Shown here in pieces: positions 7,930 through 17,500 of a DNA stretch of 64,000 nucleotides (position 1 is its first letter; the number at the start of each line of letters is the position of its first letter). Source of the DNA: Verrucomicrobium sp. GAS474 (GTDB lineage Bacteria > Verrucomicrobiota > Verrucomicrobiia > Methylacidiphilales > GAS474); contig NZ_LT629781.1 of assembly GCF_900105685.1 (NCBI RefSeq), positions 496,001 through 560,000 on the forward strand, read 5' to 3'. The position numbers were made by a program, and so were the translations under genes. Below the pieces are notes generated by a model. It saw nothing but the letters and a program-made list of their open reading frames with translations, was not told where the DNA came from and ran no database searches.

Positions 7930-9807
7930 CTACAGCGAATAGGGGAGAATGCGGAGGGCGATCCGGCCCGCCAGGGCGGGGGCGGCCAGGGTGATCCCGA
8001 GACGGCGGACCTTTCCGGCCTTGGGCTCGTCGCGGAGCGCCTCGTCGACGACCTCGAAGGGGAGGCCGTCGCTCTCGATCTCGATCCGGGCGGCGGCGCC
8101 CTCGTGCGAGACGATCCAGACCCCGGGCCTTTCTTCCCGGAACGTCCCGTAACTCACCAGGGCGACCCCGAACGACTGGGGCGAGGCGAAGGCGAAGCGG
8201 TCCTCGACGGTCAGGAGGCCGCCTCCGGCGCGGGAGAACGTGAACCGCCGTTCGAGCGTCCGGAGCTCGGGCACGGGATAGGCCGGGGCGAGGTCGAGGA
8301 CGAGGCGGTCGCTCTCGTCGGCAAAGGCGACCTCGGCGACGGTCGAGTAAAAGTCTTTCCCGCTCCCCTGCCACTGCCCGGCGACGAGGGGGACCGGATG
8401 GCCGTAGGAGCCGAGGATCTGGTTCCGGAACCGGTTCGGCCCGAAGGTGTCGGGGTTGTTGTAATGGATGAGGCCGGGATCGACCAGGAGGGGGGTCTCC
8501 CCGACGACGAAGAGGAAGGAGCCGAGATCGTTGTGGCCGTGGGCGACCCCGTTCTTCCCTCCCTTGAACGCCACGCTCGCCCGCGCCCCTCGCGCGACGA
8601 GGATCGCGCTCGCCTCGAACCAATCGCGGAGGCCGTCGGAGCCCCGCGCCTGTTCCGCCTTCCCCGCGACGAGGCCGGGATCGAAGCCGAGGACGACCCC
8701 CCACGCATGGAGGAAGGAGCTGAAGAAGCCCTGCGCGAAATCGCCCTCCGGCAGGGGGATCGGGGAAGGGGGCTGGCCGTAGCCGTAGCGCCACTCCAAC
8801 AGATGATGGAGCCAGGCGGCGGGCGGTTCCGGGAAGCGGGCGTCGGCGAAGGGCGGATAGAAATGGGTGCCGCGCGTCATCTCGAACCGTTCCGGGAACC
8901 GGGCGACGAGGCGGGCGTGCGCATAGGCCGCCTCCGGCTGGGATCGGGGCCGGTAGAGGGAGACCTTCCCGCCCGTCGCCGCCAGCACCGCCTCGGCGAG
9001 GAGGGCGAAGTGGCCGAAGCCGTAGCGCCAGTAGCCGATCCCCTCGACGGAGTAGCCGTCGGCGGGGAATCCGGCGAGGTAGGAGGGCATCGCCTCCTCG
9101 GCGGCGGCGATCATCTCGGCCCGCTCGGCGGGGGAATAGTCGTCGGCGAGGAGGAGGGCCGCGCCGACGATCCCGGCGTGGACGACGGAGTTCCAGTTGT
9201 AGGCGTCCCGCGCCCACCACTCGTGCTCCCGCAGGCCCCGGATCGCGGCGAGGAAGGGGCCGGTCACCGTCTGGCGGATCCGCCCGCGCAGGGCCTCCCG
9301 GACGGGGGCCTCGAGCCCGTCGCCGAGCATCGCGTCGGCGGTGGCGAGGGTCCACGCCGTCATCGCGGAGATGAGGTCGTTGTCGATGCGAAGGCCCTCG
9401 AAGTTGAGCTTGTTCCAGTCGTGGGGCGGCATCACCCAGATCCGCTCCGCGCAGATCGCGGCGATCTCCCGGTTGGCGGCGGCGAGGAAGCGGCCCCCGT
9501 TTTCCACCGCCTCGGCGAGGACGAAGAGGGTGACGCGGATGCGGCGGTCCTCGGCCCGGGCCGGATACCCGGCGCGCCCCCCGGTGCGGCGCGATTCGAG
9601 GTAGGCCGCGTCGCTCAGCTCCGGGATCGGCTCCGCGAGGAAGGCCGCGGCGAGAGAGACGATCCGCTCCCTCACGGCCGCGTCGGCCCCCAGGGCGTCC
9701 CAGACGGCGCGGGCGCGGCGGGAAGGGACGGACGCCGGGACCGAGGCGGAGAGAAAGCCTTCGATCTCCCGGACGCGGGCCGGGGCGAGGGGGGGAAGGA
9801 GCGGCAT
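7930..9807 (-). CDS. Heparinase II/III-family polysaccharide lyase-like protein
   Basis: This 625-residue protein has an N-terminal alpha/alpha-toroid (about residues 60-380, including DAYNWNSVVHAGIVGAALLL) and a C-terminal beta-sandwich with the heparinase II/III phrase GVAHGHNDLGSFLFVVGETP. The layout matches oligo-alginate, heparin and related uronate lyases; the Asn in the toroid and the His of HGHNDLG are typical active-site positions. No signal peptide is seen, which suggests intracellular processing of imported oligouronides, but this is inference. It follows the hydroxyacid dehydrogenase by about 50 bp on the same strand. The substrate cannot be fixed from sequence. Confidence 0.75.
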   Translation of the reverse strand: MPLLPPLAPARVREIEGFLSASVPASVPSRRARAVWDALGADAAVRERIVSLAAAFLAEPIPELSDAAYLESRRTGGRAGYPARAEDRRIRVTLFVLAEAVENGGRFLAAANREIAAICAERIWVMPPHDWNKLNFEGLRIDNDLISAMTAWTLATADAMLGDGLEAPVREALRGRIRQTVTGPFLAAIRGLREHEWWARDAYNWNSVVHAGIVGAALLLADDYSPAERAEMIAAAEEAMPSYLAGFPADGYSVEGIGYWRYGFGHFALLAEAVLAATGGKVSLYRPRSQPEAAYAHARLVARFPERFEMTRGTHFYPPFADARFPEPPAAWLHHLLEWRYGYGQPPSPIPLPEGDFAQGFFSSFLHAWGVVLGFDPGLVAGKAEQARGSDGLRDWFEASAILVARGARASVAFKGGKNGVAHGHNDLGSFLFVVGETPLLVDPGLIHYNNPDTFGPNRFRNQILGSYGHPVPLVAGQWQGSGKDFYSTVAEVAFADESDRLVLDLAPAYPVPELRTLERRFTFSRAGGGLLTVEDRFAFASPQSFGVALVSYGTFREERPGVWIVSHEGAAARIEIESDGLPFEVVDEALRDEPKAGKVRRLGITLAAPALAGRIALRILPYSL

Positions 9808-9859
9808 GGAGGAATTCAGCTTAACCGAGACGAGGACGCGTTCAAGAAACTCGAAAGAA

Positions 9860-11014
9860 TCAGGTCGCCCGGTCGTAGGCCTCGAGGGTCACGCGGCCCT
9901 CGACCTCCGCGCCGTCGAGGAAGCGGCGGACGTTCCGCATCGCGGTGTGGAAGAGGGCGGCGAAACCCTCCCGCGTCGGCCCGGCGATGTGGGGCGTGAG
10001 GATCGCGCCCGGCATCGTCCGCAGGGGCGAGGCGGCGGGAAGCGGCTCCGCGTCGAAGACGTCGAGGGCGACGCGGAGGTCGCGCTCCCGCGCCAGCCGG
10101 ACGAAGGCCGCCTCGTCGGCGATGGCGCTCCGCGCGACGTTGACGAAGACCGCGCCGCGCGGCAGGAGGCGGAGCACCGCCTCGGTGACCGAGCCCCGGC
10201 TCTTCTCGGTGAGGCCCTCGCACTCGATCACCGCGTCGCTCGTCGAAAAGAGCTCCTCCAGCGTCTCGCACTCGCGGACGCCGTATTGGGCGTAGTGGTC
10301 GGAGGGCACCCCGGCGGAGTAGGCCGAGACCGTCGCCCCGAAGGCGCGCAGCATCGAGACCGCCTCGCGCCCCACCGCGCCGAAGCCGTGGAGCCCCACC
10401 CGGCGTCCGCGCAGGGAGCCGATGCCGAGGTCGAGGGTGGCGTAGCCGTTCTTCGGCCAATCGGCGAGGGCCGCGCCCCAGGCGGGCTGGTTCCGCACCC
10501 CCATCAGGAGGAGGAGGATGGCGTGCTCGGCGACCGCCGGGGCGACCTGCCGCCCCCAGTTCGAGACGACGACGCCCCGCTCCAGCAGCGTCCGCGGCAC
10601 GATCGTCCGGACCGTCCCCGTGAGGTGGCAGAGGTAGCGGAGCGGAAAATCGGGGGAGGCGGCGAGCCGCGCCGGGACGGGCGGGGTCTCCCACCCGGTG
10701 ACGACGACGGTGGGGGCGAATTCCTCCAGCACCCCGCCCCACGACGCCTCGGCGGAGAGGTCGGGCCAGAGCCACGGCGTGTCGGCGAGGAGCGAGGGAT
10801 CGAAGAGCGGCTCGAAGCGTTCCCGGGCGTCGCCCCGGAGGGCGATGAGGACGCGGTCGGTCGAGAGGGAGGAGGAGGCCGAGGGGGCGCTCCCCGCGCG
10901 GATCGCCTCCGCCGTCGGGAGGGTGGCGGGCAGGCCGGTCACGAGACCCTCCCCGAAGACCCGGCCGCGGCGCTGGAGAAAGGGGAATGCATGGAATGGG
11001 CTTTCCCCCAGCAT
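9860..11014 (-). CDS. D-isomer-specific 2-hydroxyacid dehydrogenase family protein
   Basis: This NAD-binding dehydrogenase has the Rossmann signature GLHGFGAVGRE (GxGxxG), the later segment FVNVARSAIADEAAFVRL with the conserved substrate-binding Arg region, and TPHIAG with the catalytic His near the C-terminus. These are standard for the formate/glycerate/lactate dehydrogenase superfamily. The start is uncertain. The ATG at 11059 lies inside an operator-like site, so I prefer the in-frame ATG at 11014 (384 residues); a still later start is possible because the family core begins near RVLIALRGD. It is divergent from LacI-B and upstream of the heparinase gene, suggesting catabolism of a uronate-derived acid. 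Confidence 0.75.
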   Translation of the reverse strand: MLGESPFHAFPFLQRRGRVFGEGLVTGLPATLPTAEAIRAGSAPSASSSLSTDRVLIALRGDARERFEPLFDPSLLADTPWLWPDLSAEASWGGVLEEFAPTVVVTGWETPPVPARLAASPDFPLRYLCHLTGTVRTIVPRTLLERGVVVSNWGRQVAPAVAEHAILLLLMGVRNQPAWGAALADWPKNGYATLDLGIGSLRGRRVGLHGFGAVGREAVSMLRAFGATVSAYSAGVPSDHYAQYGVRECETLEELFSTSDAVIECEGLTEKSRGSVTEAVLRLLPRGAVFVNVARSAIADEAAFVRLARERDLRVALDVFDAEPLPAASPLRTMPGAILTPHIAGPTREGFAALFHTAMRNVRRFLDGAEVEGRVTLEAYDRAT

Positions 11015-11049
11015 GGAGAGGCCCCCCGGAACCGACAATTCCGCCGTCG

Positions 11050-11063
11050 TTATAACCATAGAA
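11050..11063. promoter_or_regulatory. Locus-1 operator-like site (dehydrogenase / LacI-B divergent promoter)
   Basis: TTATAACCATAGAA matches the consensus at 12 of 14 positions. It lies 47 bp before the LacI-B start and 35 bp before the preferred dehydrogenase start, so one site could control both directions. Confidence 0.55.
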
Positions 11064-11110
11064 TGAAACTCGACTCGGGAGGGGACGCCCCCCTAAAAAG
11101 AGAGCACTCC

Positions 11111-12172
11111 ATGTCGTCCCGCCGCATCAGCCAGACGGAAATCGCCCGACGGGCCGGTGTCCACGTCACCACCGTCTCCCTCGCCCTCCGCGACAGCCCC
11201 CGCCTCCCCGCCGCCACCCGGGAACGGATCCAGAAGCTGGCGAAGGACCTCGGCTACGAGCCCGATCCGATGCTGGCCGCCCTCGTCGCCTACAAGCGGA
11301 ACGCCCGGACGGCCCGCCACCAGGGCCTCCTCGCCTGGATCAACAACCACACCCCGCCCGAGGCCCTCTATGAGCCCGCCGAATTCCGCGAGTACCGGGA
11401 GGGGACCGTCCTCCGCTGCGCCGAGCTGGGATACAAGCTGGAGGAATTCCACACCGCGACGACGACCCCCGCCCAGCTCTCCCGCATGCTCCACGCCCGG
11501 AACATCCAGGGCCTCCTCTTCCCGCCGCAGCCGGTCGGCTACCAGAACCTCACGCTCGACTGGGAGAACTTCTCCTCCGTCGCCTTCGGCTTCCGCCTCC
11601 AGCATCCCGCCTTCCACCGCGCCTGCAACGCCCAGTACCGGAGCGCCATGCTCGCCGTGGAGACGATGCGGGCGAAGGGCTACCGGCGGATCGGCTTCGT
11701 CACCGTCGAGGGGAACGAGCGGAGCGCCAACGGGAACTTCTCCTCCGGCTACCTCTCGGCGCAACGCCACTTCCCGCGGAAGGAACACCTCCCGCCGCTC
11801 ATCTTCGACGACACCGGCTTCGGCCCCGGCTCCCCCACCCGCGCCGATCCCGGCCCCGCGTTCCAGAAAAAATTCGCCGCCTGGTACGAGGCCCACCGCC
11901 CCGACGCCATCCTCTCCCACGACCCGAGCATCCCCCTCTTCTTCAAGCGGCTGAAGATCGACTTCGCCACCTGCGGCCTCGCCGTCATCTCGACCACGCG
12001 GAACGCCCCCCTCCTCGCGGGGATCCACCAGAACAACCTCACCATCGGCCGCGCCGCCGTCGACTTCCTCGTCGGCATGATCCACCGCAACGAGCGCGGC
12101 ATCCCCGAGACCCCCATCGAGTTCCTCGTCGAGGGCATCTGGGTCGACGCCCCCTCCCTCCCCGGGCGGTGA
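11111..12172 (+). CDS. LacI-family transcriptional regulator B
   Basis: This 353-residue LacI regulator has the HTH TEIARRAGVHVTTVSLAL, the hinge GYEPDPMLAAL and a full periplasmic-binding-like effector domain. I chose the ATG at 11111 because it gives the usual short leader before the HTH; an in-frame ATG at 11063 would add 16 residues but sits inside the operator-like site. The recognition segment is identical to that of LacI-A, so both probably read the same operator. Divergence in the effector-binding half suggests that they answer different sugars or form a layered control. A GPH-type transporter follows in the same direction. Confidence 0.9.
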   Translation: MSSRRISQTEIARRAGVHVTTVSLALRDSPRLPAATRERIQKLAKDLGYEPDPMLAALVAYKRNARTARHQGLLAWINNHTPPEALYEPAEFREYREGTVLRCAELGYKLEEFHTATTTPAQLSRMLHARNIQGLLFPPQPVGYQNLTLDWENFSSVAFGFRLQHPAFHRACNAQYRSAMLAVETMRAKGYRRIGFVTVEGNERSANGNFSSGYLSAQRHFPRKEHLPPLIFDDTGFGPGSPTRADPGPAFQKKFAAWYEAHRPDAILSHDPSIPLFFKRLKIDFATCGLAVISTTRNAPLLAGIHQNNLTIGRAAVDFLVGMIHRNERGIPETPIEFLVEGIWVDAPSLPGR

Positions 12173-12189
12173 GCCGGCCTCGTTCCCCG

Positions 12190-12203
12190 TTCAATGCTTA
12201 GAA
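12190..12203. promoter_or_regulatory. Locus-1 operator-like site (GPH transporter promoter)
   Basis: TTCAATGCTTAGAA is the consensus in reverse orientation with one mismatch. It lies between LacI-B and the transporter, 45 bp before the GTG start at 12249. Confidence 0.6.
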
Positions 12204-12248
12204 CGGGCGCGGCGTTGCCCCTCCCCGCGCGCCCCCCATGCTGCTCGG

Positions 12249-13688
12249 GTGGATCCCCTGCCCGCCAGCGCCCCCTCCGGCATCCCGTCGAGGGACCGCA
12301 TTCCCCTGCTCCAGAAAATCATGTTCAGCGCGGGCGGGACGACCGATTACTTCGCCACCGGGCTCGTGACCTCGGTCCTCTGGATGCCCTACTTCAACAT
12401 CGGCCTCGGCCTCAGCCCGGCCCTCCTCGGCATGGCCCTCATGGTCCTGCGCGGCTGGGACGCCTTCGCCGACCCGGTGATGGGGAACATTTCCGACAAC
12501 GCCCGGACCCGCTGGGGACGGCGGCGGCCCTTCATGGTCGCCGGGGCGATCGCGACCTCCGGCCTCTCCCTCCTCCTCTGGCGCCTCCCCGAGGGCCTCG
12601 GCGAGCACGGGAAGATCGCCTACCTCATCGTCGTCGGGATGGTCTTCTACGCCGGGTTCAGCTGCTGGGCGATGCCCTACTACAGCCTCCAGCTGGAGCT
12701 GACCCCCCACTACGACGAGCGGACCCGGCTGAGCGCGTGGATGGCCCTCTTCAGCAAGTTCTCCGGCCTCCTCGGCGGCTGGACGATGGCGCTCCTCACC
12801 TGCTCCTGGTTCGCCGATCCCGTCACCGGCAAGGCCGACATCGTCCACGGCGTCCGCGCCTGCAGCGGCTACATCGCCGCGCTGATCCTCGTCATGGGCC
12901 TCCTTCCCGCCCTCTTCGTGAAGGAGCGCTACTACCAGGCCGAGACCCGCCACCAGGCCCGCGACCCCTTCTGGAAAAGCATCGGGGAATCGGCCCGGTG
13001 CGGCCCGCTGTGGTGCCTCATCGGGATCTCCTTCTTCCTCCTCCTCGGCGGCGGCGCCGTCGGGACCCTCGGCCAATACCTCAACATCTACTACGTCAAC
13101 GGCGGGAAACTCGCCCACGCCTCGGTCATCGGGGGTTGGATCTCGAGCGTCACCTTCCTCACCGGGATCGTCGCCATCCCGTTCTGGACCTGGGTGAGCG
13201 AGCGGCTCGACAAGAAGGTCGTCCTCGCGATCCTCCTCGGCGGGAGCATGGCGGGCCACCTCCTCAACGTCGTCTGCCTCCAGCCCGGGAAGCCCTACCT
13301 GCAGGTCATCCCCGCCGTCTTCAGCTCGATGATCGTCTCGGCCGTCTGGCTCTTCATCCCCTCGATGAAGGGCGACGTCGCCGACTACGACGAGCTCCGC
13401 AGCACCCGCCGCCGGGAAGGCTCCCTCAACGCCTTCTTCTCCTGGTTCATCAAGGCGGCCCTCACCGGCGCGGCGGGCCTCGGCGGCCTCCTCATTCAGC
13501 TCTCCGGCTTCAGCGCCGCCCTGCCCGAGCAGCCTCCCGAAGTCCTCCAGCGGATGCGGCTGATCTTCCTCATCCTCCCCCTCGCCGTCTGGAGCGTCAC
13601 CCTCCTCTTCATCTGGTACTACCCCCTCGACCGGAAACGGATGGCCGAAGTCCGCGCCGCCCTCGAACGCCGCCGCGGCGTGATCTAG
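12249..13688 (+). CDS. GPH-family (MelB-type) sugar:cation symporter
   Basis: This 479-residue, 12-helix carrier has the GPH signature WDAFADPVMGNISDNARTRW followed by GRRRPF, with the conserved acidic pair and the D-x-x-R-x-x-GRRRP loop of MelB-like symporters. It starts at GTG (12249), the first plausible start in frame. GPH carriers import glycosides, pentosides or hexuronides, which suits a locus with a heparinase-type lyase and a hydroxyacid dehydrogenase. It follows LacI-B by 76 bp, with its own operator-like site between, and is followed by a small CBM-like gene. Cytoplasmic membrane location is expected. Confidence 0.87.
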   Translation: MDPLPASAPSGIPSRDRIPLLQKIMFSAGGTTDYFATGLVTSVLWMPYFNIGLGLSPALLGMALMVLRGWDAFADPVMGNISDNARTRWGRRRPFMVAGAIATSGLSLLLWRLPEGLGEHGKIAYLIVVGMVFYAGFSCWAMPYYSLQLELTPHYDERTRLSAWMALFSKFSGLLGGWTMALLTCSWFADPVTGKADIVHGVRACSGYIAALILVMGLLPALFVKERYYQAETRHQARDPFWKSIGESARCGPLWCLIGISFFLLLGGGAVGTLGQYLNIYYVNGGKLAHASVIGGWISSVTFLTGIVAIPFWTWVSERLDKKVVLAILLGGSMAGHLLNVVCLQPGKPYLQVIPAVFSSMIVSAVWLFIPSMKGDVADYDELRSTRRREGSLNAFFSWFIKAALTGAAGLGGLLIQLSGFSAALPEQPPEVLQRMRLIFLILPLAVWSVTLLFIWYYPLDRKRMAEVRAALERRRGVI

Positions 13689-13709
13689 AACCTTCCCCCC
13701 TCCCCCCTC

Positions 13710-14288
13710 ATGAACCGCTCCGCCCTCGTCCTCGCCTCTTCCTTCCTCCTCTTCGCCGGAGCCTCCCTCCCGGCACAGGAAGCGACGCCCGCGCCCTCTC
13801 CGTCGCCCTCCGCCCCCGCCGCCCTGCCGTTCCCCAATGCCGACTTCGAGGCCGGGCTCGACGGCTGGACCCTCGGCAAGGACGACGAGACAGCCGGGAT
13901 CAGCCAGGTGAGCGCCGAGGCGGCCCACGAGGGCAAAGCGGGACTCCGGGTGAAGCAGGCCGCCGACGGCCCCGGCTCGTGGCTCGAGAGCCCCCGCCTC
14001 GCCGTCGAGGGGGGAAAGCGTTACCGCATCGCCTACTGGGCGCGCTGCGTCGAGGAAAGCGGCGTCGGCCTCTGGATCCAGTTCTTCGACGGCGACAAGA
14101 AACCCATCAAGCCAGAGACCCCCGGCGATTTCATCTCCCTCGTCCCGCCCGACGCCCGGGAATGGCATCCTTATACGTTCACCGTGACCGTCCCGAAGGA
14201 AGCCGCCTTCCTCTCCCTCGCCATCCACGCCTTCAACAAGCGCCCCACCGTCGCCGACTTCGACGACTTCTCCGTCGCACCATTTTAA
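13710..14288 (+). CDS. Secreted carbohydrate-binding-module-like protein
   Basis: The 192-residue product has a signal peptide ending near ASLPAQ, a short Pro/Ser/Ala linker, and one beta-sandwich domain. The domain starts FPNADFEAGLDGWTL and ends VADFDDFSVAPF; this N-DFE-GL-GW ... D-D opening and ending is typical of CBM4/9- or CBM22-like jelly rolls. No catalytic domain is present, so it may be a free binding protein. It follows the GPH transporter by 21 bp and probably shares its transcript. The 228-bp repeat starts 20 bp after its stop. Confidence 0.6.
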   Translation: MNRSALVLASSFLLFAGASLPAQEATPAPSPSPSAPAALPFPNADFEAGLDGWTLGKDDETAGISQVSAEAAHEGKAGLRVKQAADGPGSWLESPRLAVEGGKRYRIAYWARCVEESGVGLWIQFFDGDKKPIKPETPGDFISLVPPDAREWHPYTFTVTVPKEAAFLSLAIHAFNKRPTVADFDDFSVAPF

Positions 14289-14307
14289 GCCACCCAAGCG
14301 CCCCTAT

Positions 14308-14535
14308 CCCAATAGGAGTCTAGGCGTATTGGTACTGCTACCCCTTCAGTACGTATCCTCGGACGCTCGGGAAGCAGCGGATTTTAATCCAGTGAGGGAG
14401 ACGAGGCGCAGCGGAAGCGCGTCCGCCTAGTTCAGGCCTTCCGAAAGGGAGGTCACGGAGGGGCGGAGCCCCTCTGTGGCTATAAAGCGGATTACATCCA
14501 GCTGTACGGGGTCGACCGCGCAGGTCCCGAAGGGC
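14308..14535 (+). repeat. 228-bp dispersed repeat, copy 1 (structured)
   Basis: This intergenic element has a second copy of the same length, inverted, at 29883-30110. One end is a 24-nt hairpin with CCAATA/TATTGG arms. Internally there is a strong 25-nt hairpin at 14454-14478 (11-bp arms, GGA loop), and the GTCGAC-containing block near the other end is conserved. In this orientation the second hairpin has a G-U pair that would be an A-C mismatch on the opposite strand, which weakly favours an RNA read in the plus direction. It lies between two convergent genes. No ORF or known RNA family is recognised. Confidence 0.75.
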
Positions 14536-14557
14536 CGCCCCTCCCCCGCGCCCCCCC

Positions 14558-17500
14558 CTACTGCATCACCCTCTCCACCTGCTGATCAAGAATCTCCCCC
14601 GTATACCGATCGATCGCGATATGCAGCCAGAACCGGTGCTCCCCCTCGACCTGGAATTGGTCGAGGCGCGTCGCCCCCGGGGGATAGCGGCCCGCCTGGG
14701 CGACCATGTCGATGAAGAGGTTCCACGTCCGCGTCTGCGAGACGTCGGCGAGCGCCCGCGTCGCGCCTTCCCGCAGCGCCTTGACGTTCCGCTCGTCGGT
14801 CGTCGTGTAGTTCGCCGCGGTGAGGCCGGAGACGAAGCGGGTCGCGATCTGGTCCCGCCCGGCGATACCGTTGGTCCCGGCGGTGAAGGTGACGAGGCTC
14901 GCGGCGAGGGTCGACGGCTTGGAGATCGCGTTCGTCGCGGCGAGGCTCGCCAGCGAGTTCCGCAACAGGGCTTCGACGGCGGGGGCGGGGGCCTTGTTCG
15001 GGTTGATCCGCCCCCGGGCGACCGAATCGGCCGACTGGCTGACGGTGAAGTAATCGAGAAGGCCCGCGTCGGCGCTGTTCGCGGTGAAGAGGTCGAGGGT
15101 CCGCCACGGGTAATCGCGGTTCACGTAGCCGAGTTCGCCGACGCTGGCGAAGGGCCGGTTCAGGATCACGGGCCGGTCGGCGACCCGCGTCGTCGAAAGG
15201 GCGTAGGGATCGCCCTGCCAGGCGTTGGCCCCCGAGGGGGCGGCGGTGCCGAAGGCGCCGCTGTCGGCCATCCGGGCGACGCCGTCGGGATCGGAATAGG
15301 CGGCGGCCTTCGTCACATCGGCGCGGGCGAAGCCCGACTGGTTGTTGTTCCGCATCAGCGAGGCGGGCGCATAGGGCGGGCCGAAGCCGTACTGCGCCAC
15401 CTGGGGTCCCGTCCGCCCCAGCGTCTGGCTCCCCGCGTCGGTCGCCGCCGACCAGGGGGAGGAGTTGAGCCCCGTCCCCCATGTCGAGGGCCCCCGGAGC
15501 ACCGATTGGGTGAAGTTGTAGCGGAGGGAACGGGGATCGGGGACTTCCCAGAACGCCTTGTAATAATAGACCAGGTTGCCCGGATCGGAGGTCGTCATGT
15601 TGCTGATCGGAATCGGCGCGGCGGTCGTGCCCGGCCCGCTCGTCGGCACCTTGCCGAGCCCCCCGGCGTAGAAGCCGCCCGACTTGGCCATCCAGGTCTG
15701 CGGATCGTTGATGCCGGTCAGGAAGTTGTAGGGAATCCAGAGGCCGTTCGGGTTCTGGAATTCGAGGACGACGTTGAAGGGGTGGGTCGGGCTGAGCTGC
15801 GCGATCGTCTCCTTCGTGTTCGCCCAGAAATTGACGATGCTGCAATAGTTGTCCCCCCCGGCGGTGCCGATGAACTGGTCGCTCGTGTAGGTCGGGCTCA
15901 GTTTCAGGTCGGGGAGGCGGAACGCCGCGTAGGTCGCCACGCCGCCCAAGCCGTTCGGCGCGGAGACCGTCGCCCAGGTCAGCCCCGCCGGGGTGCCCGC
16001 CGTCGTCACGGAATCGACGTCGCCCGGCAGGGGAACATGGGGATCGACGAAGCCGTTCACCCCGTTTCCCGCCCCCGAGGAAAGGGTGACGGTGCTCGAA
16101 AGATTCCAGCGTCCCCCGGGGATATTTCCGCCGTTGATCCCGGTGTTCTCATAGACGGTCGTCGCGCCGCCGGGGAAGCCGAAGAAGAAATTCCCGACGG
16201 AGACATTCCCCTGGAGGCGAAGGCGGACGGGCGGGCGGCTGACGAGGGCGCCCGATCCCTGGTGGGGATTCCAGAGGCCAAACATCATGTAGGTGGCGAA
16301 GGCGCTGGTGTCGTCGGGGCTCGTCCCGCCCACCGCCGTCATCATGCTGAGGTAGGGAAGGTTCGCGATGCCGACGGCCTGCCACGGGACGCTCGGCGTG
16401 TAGGTGACGTTGTTGAGCCTGATGTTCGGCTGGGCGTATTCGAGGACGATCGGGCAGCCGTCGGCCTGCACCTGGCTGAGGATCGAGGCCCCGATGCGGA
16501 AGAGGTGGAGGAGGACCGAGGTCTCGTGGAAGGTGAAGGAATTGAGGGTGCTCCCGGCGCCCTGCCCGAGGGTGCCGTGGAGCTCGCTCCCGAGGGAGCC
16601 GTTGAGGATCCCGGCCTGGAGGAGCTCGAAGAAGTTCGCCTCGCGCGGCCTCGACTCGGCGGCGACCTGGGCGAGGGTCTTGATCGCCGACTGCTCGACG
16701 GCGGCGAAGGGAAGGGTCGAGCCGACATACTTCCACACGCCGGTCGGCTTGTCCCATTTCAGGCCGAAGCAGGCCTGGATCGCGTCGTCGGTGATCCCGG
16801 CGGCGGGGCCCGACGAGGTGATCCAGCGGAGCCGGTCGAGGGGGAAGCGGGTGTAGACGACCGGATCGCCCGCGACGACCTTGTAGGTCGTCGCCGAGCC
16901 GGAGACGGGGTAGTTCGTGAGAGTGGCGGCGGCGGTCCTCCGGATGAGGGGGGCGAAGGCGTTGGTCGCGTTCGACGAGGCGGCGAGGGAGGCGTAGTTC
17001 GGGTTCGGCGTGATCCCGACGGGATTCTGCGGGAGCCACGCGGGGGCGTTCCGCTCCCGGCTGAAGACGGTGAGGTTCGTCAGCATCGCGGTGGTCAGCC
17101 CGGCGGTCCCCTTCTGCGCCGCGAGGATGAGGTCCTGGCGGCTGAGGAAGGTGGTGTCCCCGTTGGTGATGCTGCGGAAGCCGTTCGTCGCGGCGAAGTT
17201 CGTGACGTAGGAGAGGTAGGAGGCGGCGGAGACGGCGGAGGCGGCGTTGCGCCAGGCGGTGAAAGTCTTCGGGTCGATGCCGATGGCCGAGACGTCGGCC
17301 CCGGCGAGGGCCCCCTTCAGCGCCACCGCCTGCGCCGGGGGGATGGCGTTCGTCGGATACCCGGCGACGGTGATGTCGAGGAGGCCGCTGGTGTCGTAGA
17401 CGGCGTAGGCGAAGCGGCCGATGGCGAAGTTCGTGTTGGAGATGGCGCTGTTGTTGATCGTCCCGCCGGCGGAGCCGAAGAGGGCCTGCGTCCCGTCGGT

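Noticed and set aside
11059-11061. ATG at 11059 as the dehydrogenase start
   Set aside because: It lies inside the operator-like site and adds residues without family likeness; the ATG at 11014 or later is more probable.
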